Both the position numbers and the translations under genes were made by a program. Below are positions 6,520 through 10,363 of a DNA stretch of 10,363 bases, piece by piece. The first letter of the stretch is position 1; every line of letters starts with the position of its first letter. The stretch comes from Bacteroidota bacterium. Its GTDB lineage: Bacteria > Bacteroidota > Bacteroidia > Flavobacteriales_F > PHOS-HE28. A model generated the notes under the pieces. It was not told the origin of the DNA. It did no database searches and worked only from the letters and a program-made list of their open reading frames with translations. The stretch spans positions 1-10,363 of the forward strand of contig JAEYYE010000002.1 in the NCBI GenBank assembly GCA_023430945.1, given 5' to 3'.

Positions 6520-6972
6520 TGAGGACCTTTCTTCCAATTGCCGCAACAGATCGGCCTGCCCACCGGTCACTTTGAGCATCGCTTCAGCCAATGGGAACCA
6601 TTGCACGCGATCGATCTCTGGGAACTGCTGGTACCTGCCGCTTCGAGGCGGCCATTCCATCGTAAAGGAATTGCTCTTATGATCGGCGGGATCGTGCCCG
6701 GTCCTCATCGCCCAGGCGATCACTTTCCTTCCACCTTTTTGATGGATCGGATCCAATGGGATCATTTCCCCATCCGGCCTGAAACCGAATTCCTCCTCAC
6801 ACTCACGTAACGCGGCATCCAGCGGATCTTCCCCCGGTTCGATCAAGCCTTTGGGAATGCTCCAGGCCCCTGCATCGCGTTTCGCCCAGAATGGGCCTCC
6901 CATATGCCCGAGCAGCACTTCGATCTTGCCATCCTGGATCCTGTAGAGAACAATACCGGCACTGATCTTCAC
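6511..6972 (-). CDS. Nudix hydrolase, predicted NTP pyrophosphohydrolase (COG4119-like)
   Basis: I place the start at GTG 6972, giving 153 residues. The frame is open to 7071, but the protein homology begins at KISAGIVLYR, and the GTG overlaps the upstream stop as GTGA. The Nudix box is complete at residues 42-64: Gly42, x5, Glu48, x7, Arg56-Glu57-Cys58-x-Glu60-Glu61-x-Gly63-Phe64; these Glu residues bind Mg2+ or Mn2+. GGPFWAKRDAGAWSIPKG (25-42) before the box and EWPPRSG with FPEIDRVQWF after it fit the COG4119 branch of predicted NTP pyrophosphohydrolases. Nudix enzymes cleave nucleoside diphosphates linked to another moiety; the substrate here is unknown. It is cytoplasmic yet tied to an exported protein's gene, probably an arrangement of convenience. 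The 3' end overlaps the convergent ZIP gene by 9 bp. Confidence 0.92.
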   Translation of the reverse strand: MKISAGIVLYRIQDGKIEVLLGHMGGPFWAKRDAGAWSIPKGLIEPGEDPLDAALRECEEEFGFRPDGEMIPLDPIHQKGGRKVIAWAMRTGHDPADHKSNSFTMEWPPRSGRYQQFPEIDRVQWFPLAEAMLKVTGGQADLLRQLEERSSST

Positions 6973-8414
6973 CTTGCGATCAACACTTTTCCTCGTGCGG
7001 TTCGAACGCCATTGCCATCCTCGATCGTCAGTGTGAACCAACCCGGTGCAAGGGTGGAAACATCGATCCAAGGAGTAACGGGAAGGGATCGCACCAACGC
7101 CCCGATCGCGGAATAGATGCGGATCGTAGCTCCTCGCGGAAGATCCTGCAGGCCAAGATGCAGCCGATCATCCGCCGGCACAGGCCAGATAGCGATCGTT
7201 CCGATCTCCTTCTCCTGCATGCCAATGGAAGGCGCGATCGTGGCCGTGCGATACATCACCGCGTTCTCCTGGTAGTCGGCCCACACAAGGTGGAACATGT
7301 TGTTCGAGAAGGCGACATCGGGCGATCGTTGCGGACCTACCAGTTCCATGTTCACGGTATCGGGAGCTTGGAACGAAGCCATGCCCGGCAATTTCCAGGC
7401 GAACAGCACCTCGGTCTGGGCAGCTGCGTTCTGCTGCCACGCCACACCGAGCGTATCGCCCGATCCGGCCAGGCGTGGATGATCCTGGGCCACGCTTTGC
7501 GGTTGATCGGGGTGTACCTGCATCACTGCGATATCAGCGAGATCCCCATCTGCCGAACCGTAGAAGATCTTCTTCCCTTCATCCGCACCGGACATCCAAA
7601 CGTACCGCATCCGATCCCCATCGAACACGCCATCGGCACCGGAGGAAGGACAGGCGTTGAGAACCCAATCCGTTGGATCGATCTGCGCGCCTTGATCGAA
7701 CGTGGCGCCACCATCATTTGAGATCGCGGCCCAGATCACGCGCAGGTTCTCCGTGGCATCGCGGAAAAGTGCAGCGACCCGATCACCGCTCGCCAGGATC
7801 TGGCCCGGGCAACAATCACAATTCTCACCTGCAGTGAACGGTGAGCTTACATCGATCGGTACCTGCACAGATCCATCCACGATCCGCGAGACCATCGTCC
7901 GATGCCCGATCTCGTCCATATCGATCCGCATGTATTGCACCAATGGCTCCCCGTTGCCATTCACCGCGATCGAGGAAAAACGTGTTCTGTAGCCCGGCAC
8001 CTGGTCCACGCGAAGCGTATCGCTCCACGTATATCCGCCATCGTTGGAACTCACCACATAGATCCCACCGGAGGTCTCAGGGGTCAATTTCATCACCGCA
8101 TGGATCGAATTCCCGTGTGATGCCAGATCGCTTCCCTGCCAATACTCGGCCGCTGGCTGGATGCCTGCGGGATGGATCTGGTTCGCGACACTGAAGGAAT
8201 TTCCTTCACCCACCGCCACTAAATTCGCTCCGGGTGACGCTTCACCCCAAAGGACCACAGGCTCTTGATCGCCATTGAGAACGATCCGCGGACGGATCGG
8301 ATCCTGATCGCCGCGGTGCACCACGATCGGATCGCTCCAGATCAATTGTTGCCCGTGAACAGCGGTCGTCACAATGGACAACGGCAGGAAAAGGATCTTC
8401 AATGCATGTTGCAT
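6969..8414 (-). CDS. secreted sialidase-like beta-propeller protein with T9SS C-terminal sorting domain
   Basis: The 481-residue protein has a signal peptide (1 to about 21) and then propeller-type repeats with two clear Asp-boxes (BNR repeats): SNDGGYTW at 123-130 and SNDGGATF at 232-239. Asp-boxes occur in sialidases and in many non-enzymatic propellers. I cannot identify the sialidase Arg triad, so no enzyme activity is claimed. A CDCC cluster (199-202) precedes PGQI, and Cys255 is the next cysteine. Residues about 405-481 form a type A T9SS sorting domain: IWPVPADDRLHL, then ATIRIYSAIGALVRSL, then IDVSTLAPGWFTLTIEDGNG and KVLIAR at the end. The protein should cross the outer membrane by T9SS and be released or anchored at the surface. 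The start ATG at 8414 is preceded by a possible -7 box. Its stop overlaps the Nudix start (GTGA). Confidence 0.87.
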   Translation of the reverse strand: MQHALKILFLPLSIVTTAVHGQQLIWSDPIVVHRGDQDPIRPRIVLNGDQEPVVLWGEASPGANLVAVGEGNSFSVANQIHPAGIQPAAEYWQGSDLASHGNSIHAVMKLTPETSGGIYVVSSNDGGYTWSDTLRVDQVPGYRTRFSSIAVNGNGEPLVQYMRIDMDEIGHRTMVSRIVDGSVQVPIDVSSPFTAGENCDCCPGQILASGDRVAALFRDATENLRVIWAAISNDGGATFDQGAQIDPTDWVLNACPSSGADGVFDGDRMRYVWMSGADEGKKIFYGSADGDLADIAVMQVHPDQPQSVAQDHPRLAGSGDTLGVAWQQNAAAQTEVLFAWKLPGMASFQAPDTVNMELVGPQRSPDVAFSNNMFHLVWADYQENAVMYRTATIAPSIGMQEKEIGTIAIWPVPADDRLHLGLQDLPRGATIRIYSAIGALVRSLPVTPWIDVSTLAPGWFTLTIEDGNGVRTARGKVLIAR

Positions 8415-8418
8415 GCTG

Positions 8419-8426
8419 CCAAGTTA
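8419..8426 (-). promoter_or_regulatory. possible -7 box of the T9SS propeller gene
   Basis: TAACTTGG on the minus strand matches TAnnTTTG at five of six fixed bases, with its last base 5 nt before the ATG at 8414. No clear -33 element is seen. The value lies mainly in the repeated spacing seen at other genes of the window. Confidence 0.35.
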
Positions 8427-8455
8427 TGGGACTTCACCTCCCCTGCCATCCGATG

Positions 8456-8463
8456 TAATTTCG
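8456..8463 (+). promoter_or_regulatory. possible -7 box of the outer-membrane protein gene
   Basis: TAATTTCG matches TAnnTTTG at five of six fixed bases and ends 6 nt before the ATG at 8469. The 54-bp gap (8415-8468) must serve two divergent promoters. AGGA lies directly against the ATG, too close for a normal Shine-Dalgarno sequence. Confidence 0.4.
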
Positions 8464-8468
8464 TAGGA

Positions 8469-9221
8469 ATGTTCCCGCGCATAACCCGATCGGAACGTGG
8501 CGCATGGCACGCACTTGTCACCTTATTGGTGCTGCTGCTCGCATCGATGTACGCCGGAAGGATCTTTGCGCAGGAAACCCATCGTGGCCGGAACATCTTC
8601 TTCCCCACGCCGATGTACGATCGCGACTGGCTGGCATCGTTCGGCTTCATCACTACGGCCACACCCATGGCGCTTACGGAGGATTTCCAATTCCGGATCC
8701 CCGCCGGCGATCTCCAGGTGTTGCGCCAGTTGTACGGCGGTCTCCACCTGAATTCAAGGTTGCAGGTGCAGATCCTGCAGAACCATCTCTCGATCGGTCC
8801 GCGCTGGGCGAAACAGGTGGATGATCGCTGGAATTTCTCACTAGGTACTGATGTCGGCTGGTTCAAAGGCGTGCTGGACCTTGAGGGATACGACACCGAA
8901 GCGCGCGGCTGGGACGCTTTGCCGAACATCTCGATCGGCCTGCGAACCGGCCGCAACGTTGGCCTCACCTTGAAGACGGAAGCGATCCTGAACCTTCAAT
9001 ACAGTTCCCGTGTCGGCGACCAGGAGATCGAGCGGCCCATTTCACGCTACAATGGCATGGCCTGGTCATTGTATCTGGAGCAGCCGTTCTTCGGCCGTAC
9101 ACATATCAGTTTGGGATTCACTGCGCGCTATACCAATTATTACTGGGCCACCTGGGCTTTGTTCGATCTGAATGAGAAGAAACATCTATACCGACAGATA
9201 ACCGTAGCATTCATTCCATGA
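8469..9221 (+). CDS. probable outer-membrane beta-barrel protein of unknown function
   Basis: The frame is open from 8265, but that extension would overlap the divergent propeller gene. The ATG at 8469 starts a sensible signal peptide: MFPRITRSER, a hydrophobic stretch LVTLLVLLLASMYAG, then IFA-QE near residue 34. The mature 216 residues have alternating polar and hydrophobic strands rich in Trp, Tyr, Gly and Arg (WNFSLGTDVGWF, ISIGLRTGRNVGLTLKTE, HISLGFTARYTNYYW) and end in ITVAFIP. This fits a small outer-membrane barrel, with repeated strand and turn alternation but no domain I can name. Length, signal and composition are seen; barrel topology is inferred. The stop overlaps the next start by ATGA, so it is probably co-expressed with the phosphodiesterase lipoprotein downstream. 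Confidence 0.75.
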   Translation: MFPRITRSERGAWHALVTLLVLLLASMYAGRIFAQETHRGRNIFFPTPMYDRDWLASFGFITTATPMALTEDFQFRIPAGDLQVLRQLYGGLHLNSRLQVQILQNHLSIGPRWAKQVDDRWNFSLGTDVGWFKGVLDLEGYDTEARGWDALPNISIGLRTGRNVGLTLKTEAILNLQYSSRVGDQEIERPISRYNGMAWSLYLEQPFFGRTHISLGFTARYTNYYWATWALFDLNEKKHLYRQITVAFIP

Positions 9222-10363
9222 TATTGAGAAATCTAGCCTACCTGCTCTTCCCTACACTTTTCACCGCCTGCCAGAAGGAGCTCGCCGTACCACTACCCGA
9301 GGTCACCTGGGACTTGTTCCGATCGCCGGATGCCGTTCCGCTCTCAGCCTCTCCACGCCAGCGGATGGAGGGGGTCTATGCCGTTACCGAAGGTTCGGAG
9401 ATCTTCGGCGATAAGGTGGTCTTGAAATGGTCGCACCTGCGGAACGGGAATGATACCACGCATCATGTATCGATCTTCTCTGAGAAGAACATCGCCTACA
9501 TTACAGGTGAAGGCCGCGATCTGAACGGGTCCATATTGCTGGAAACCTATTGGCGCACATTGAACAATACCTCCACAGGTGCGTGCTGGCTGCAGATCGC
9601 ACCGCAGGAAGGTGCCGAACTCTTGTTCGGCCAGGAAGAGATCGGTGAGAGCAATGTGGTGATCCGTGGACAATTCGGCGACCCGGGCGAGACCCCTTCA
9701 AGGCCGTTCGCATTGCGGTACCTGCGACCGTTGCACCAGGACACGAGCTTCCTCGTACTCGCGCATCGCGGTGGTGGGCGTAACTCCGATCAGCTGCCGG
9801 CCTCGGAGAATTCGATCGAACTGATCCGCATGGCCGAGCAGCTTGGCGCGATGGGGATCGAGATCGATGTGAAGCTGACCAGTGACGGCATTCCGATCCT
9901 TTACCATGATGATGATCTGAACGCTCGTCTGGTGAAGGATGTTGGCCTCTACGGACCGATCAATGAATATTCATTCGCGCAGTTGGACGGAATGGTGCGC
10001 CTGGTGAACGGTGAGAAGATCCCTTCACTGCGTGGCGCACTCGAAGTGATATTGAAGGAAACCTCGCTGAAGTTCGTGTGGCTGGACGTGAAGTACGAGG
10101 GATCGCTGCAGACCGTGCATGAACTCCAGGCCGAATTCATGCAACACGCATCCACCGAAGGAAGGGATCTTACGATCGTGATCGGCCTGCCAGGCGATGA
10201 ACAGATCACGAAGTTCAAGGAATTGCCGGATTTTCAACAGATCCCTTCGCTCAACGAGGTTTCCGTGGACAAGGTGCGCGAAACAAATTCTGAGGTGTGG
10301 GCGCCGACCTGGGTCTCGGGCCAGCAGGGCGATCAGGTGGCGGCCATGCATGCTGAAGGCAGA
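9218..10363 (+). CDS. glycerophosphodiester phosphodiesterase lipoprotein (3' end beyond window)
   Basis: The ATG at 9218 overlaps the upstream stop (ATGA). The frame is open to the last base: 382 residues, no stop. The N-terminus is a lipoprotein signal (MILRNLAYLLFPTLFTAC) with Cys17, a relaxed lipobox. Residues about 45-170 form a beta-rich domain of unknown role, with GVYAVTEGSEIFG, VSIFSEKNIAYITGEG and TYWRTLNN, somewhat lipocalin-like. The GDPD domain starts near residue 179: LAHRGGGRNS with His183, SENSIEL with Glu197, GIEIDVKLTSDG with Glu215 and Asp217, and LYHDDDL with His230. These are the expected catalytic acid/base and metal-binding residues. The enzyme hydrolyses glycerophosphodiesters to glycerol-3-phosphate and an alcohol, here probably at the cell envelope. 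Later residues (WLDVKYEG near 290) fit the barrel. The class is firm; substrate preference is unknown. Confidence 0.9.
   Translation, partial: MILRNLAYLLFPTLFTACQKELAVPLPEVTWDLFRSPDAVPLSASPRQRMEGVYAVTEGSEIFGDKVVLKWSHLRNGNDTTHHVSIFSEKNIAYITGEGRDLNGSILLETYWRTLNNTSTGACWLQIAPQEGAELLFGQEEIGESNVVIRGQFGDPGETPSRPFALRYLRPLHQDTSFLVLAHRGGGRNSDQLPASENSIELIRMAEQLGAMGIEIDVKLTSDGIPILYHDDDLNARLVKDVGLYGPINEYSFAQLDGMVRLVNGEKIPSLRGALEVILKETSLKFVWLDVKYEGSLQTVHELQAEFMQHASTEGRDLTIVIGLPGDEQITKFKELPDFQQIPSLNEVSVDKVRETNSEVWAPTWVSGQQGDQVAAMHAEGR

Noticed and set aside
6973..7071. Longer Nudix start (ATG at 7071)
   Set aside because: The extra 33 residues lie inside the coding end of the propeller gene and do not resemble a Nudix N-terminus; the GTG at 6972 fits the family and the overlap pattern.
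7158..7721. 187-codon plus-strand frame inside the T9SS propeller gene
   Set aside because: Antisense shadow of a gene with signal peptide, Asp-boxes and sorting domain; its translation shows no recognisable domain.
8265..8468. Longer start (ATG at 8265) for the outer-membrane protein
   Set aside because: It would overlap 150 bp of the divergent gene and hide the signal peptide 68 residues inside the protein.
1..10363. CRISPR array, tRNA, insertion sequence or phage elements
   Set aside because: No regularly spaced direct repeats, cloverleaf-like tRNA sequence, transposase or terminal inverted repeats were seen on either strand.

Overview
The window looks like a chromosomal segment of a fairly GC-rich (by eye 55-60%) member of the Bacteroidota, most likely Flavobacteriales-like. 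The signs are a TonB-dependent receptor with an N-terminal carboxypeptidase-regulatory-like domain, a secreted protein with a C-terminal type IX secretion (T9SS) sorting domain, Bacteroidota-type -7 promoter boxes (TAnnTTTG), few Shine-Dalgarno sequences, and several lipoproteins and outer-membrane proteins. I found no rRNA, tRNA, CRISPR array, insertion sequence or phage gene. The genus cannot be named from this sequence.

Layout, left to right. (a) 1-829, minus: 5' part of an MgtC/SapB-DUF4010 inner-membrane protein whose 3' end lies outside the window; its leader (830-941) holds a 14-bp perfect palindrome and an 8-bp inverted repeat. (b) 942-1838 and 1850-2530, minus, 11 bp apart: a lipoprotein related to SdiA-regulated (YjiK-like) propellers, and a protein with two winged-helix-like repeats. 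(c) 2718-4961, minus: TonB-dependent receptor. (d) 4962-5017: a 56-bp divergent control region with the dyad TTTTAG-N6-CTAAAA between the receptor and a DtxR/MntR-family regulator. (e) 5018-5701 and 5698-6519, plus: the regulator and a ZIP-family metal transporter, overlapping by ATGA. (f) 6969-8414 and 6511-6972, minus: a T9SS-exported propeller protein followed by a Nudix hydrolase through a GTGA overlap; the Nudix gene overlaps the ZIP gene tail-to-tail by 9 bp. (g) 8415-8468: a second short divergent promoter region. (h) 8469-9221 and 9218 to the window end, plus, joined by ATGA: a probable outer-membrane beta-barrel protein and a glycerophosphodiester phosphodiesterase lipoprotein that runs off the window.

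The most coherent system is the metal module in the middle: outer-membrane receptor, metal-sensing repressor and inner-membrane ZIP permease around one shared operator. The repressor's ancillary metal site has Asp and Glu where DtxR has Met and Cys. That is the MntR-like pattern, so I infer that manganese is the sensed metal, though iron or zinc is not excluded.

Two properties cut across the window. GATC is very over-represented: about 230 by hand count, against roughly 40 expected and about 30 for the same-composition word GTAC. It is dense in genes and in two intergenic stretches but absent from both short divergent promoters. Second, the genes that begin transcription units have -7-like boxes ending only 5-6 nt before the start codon, which suggests leaderless mRNAs.
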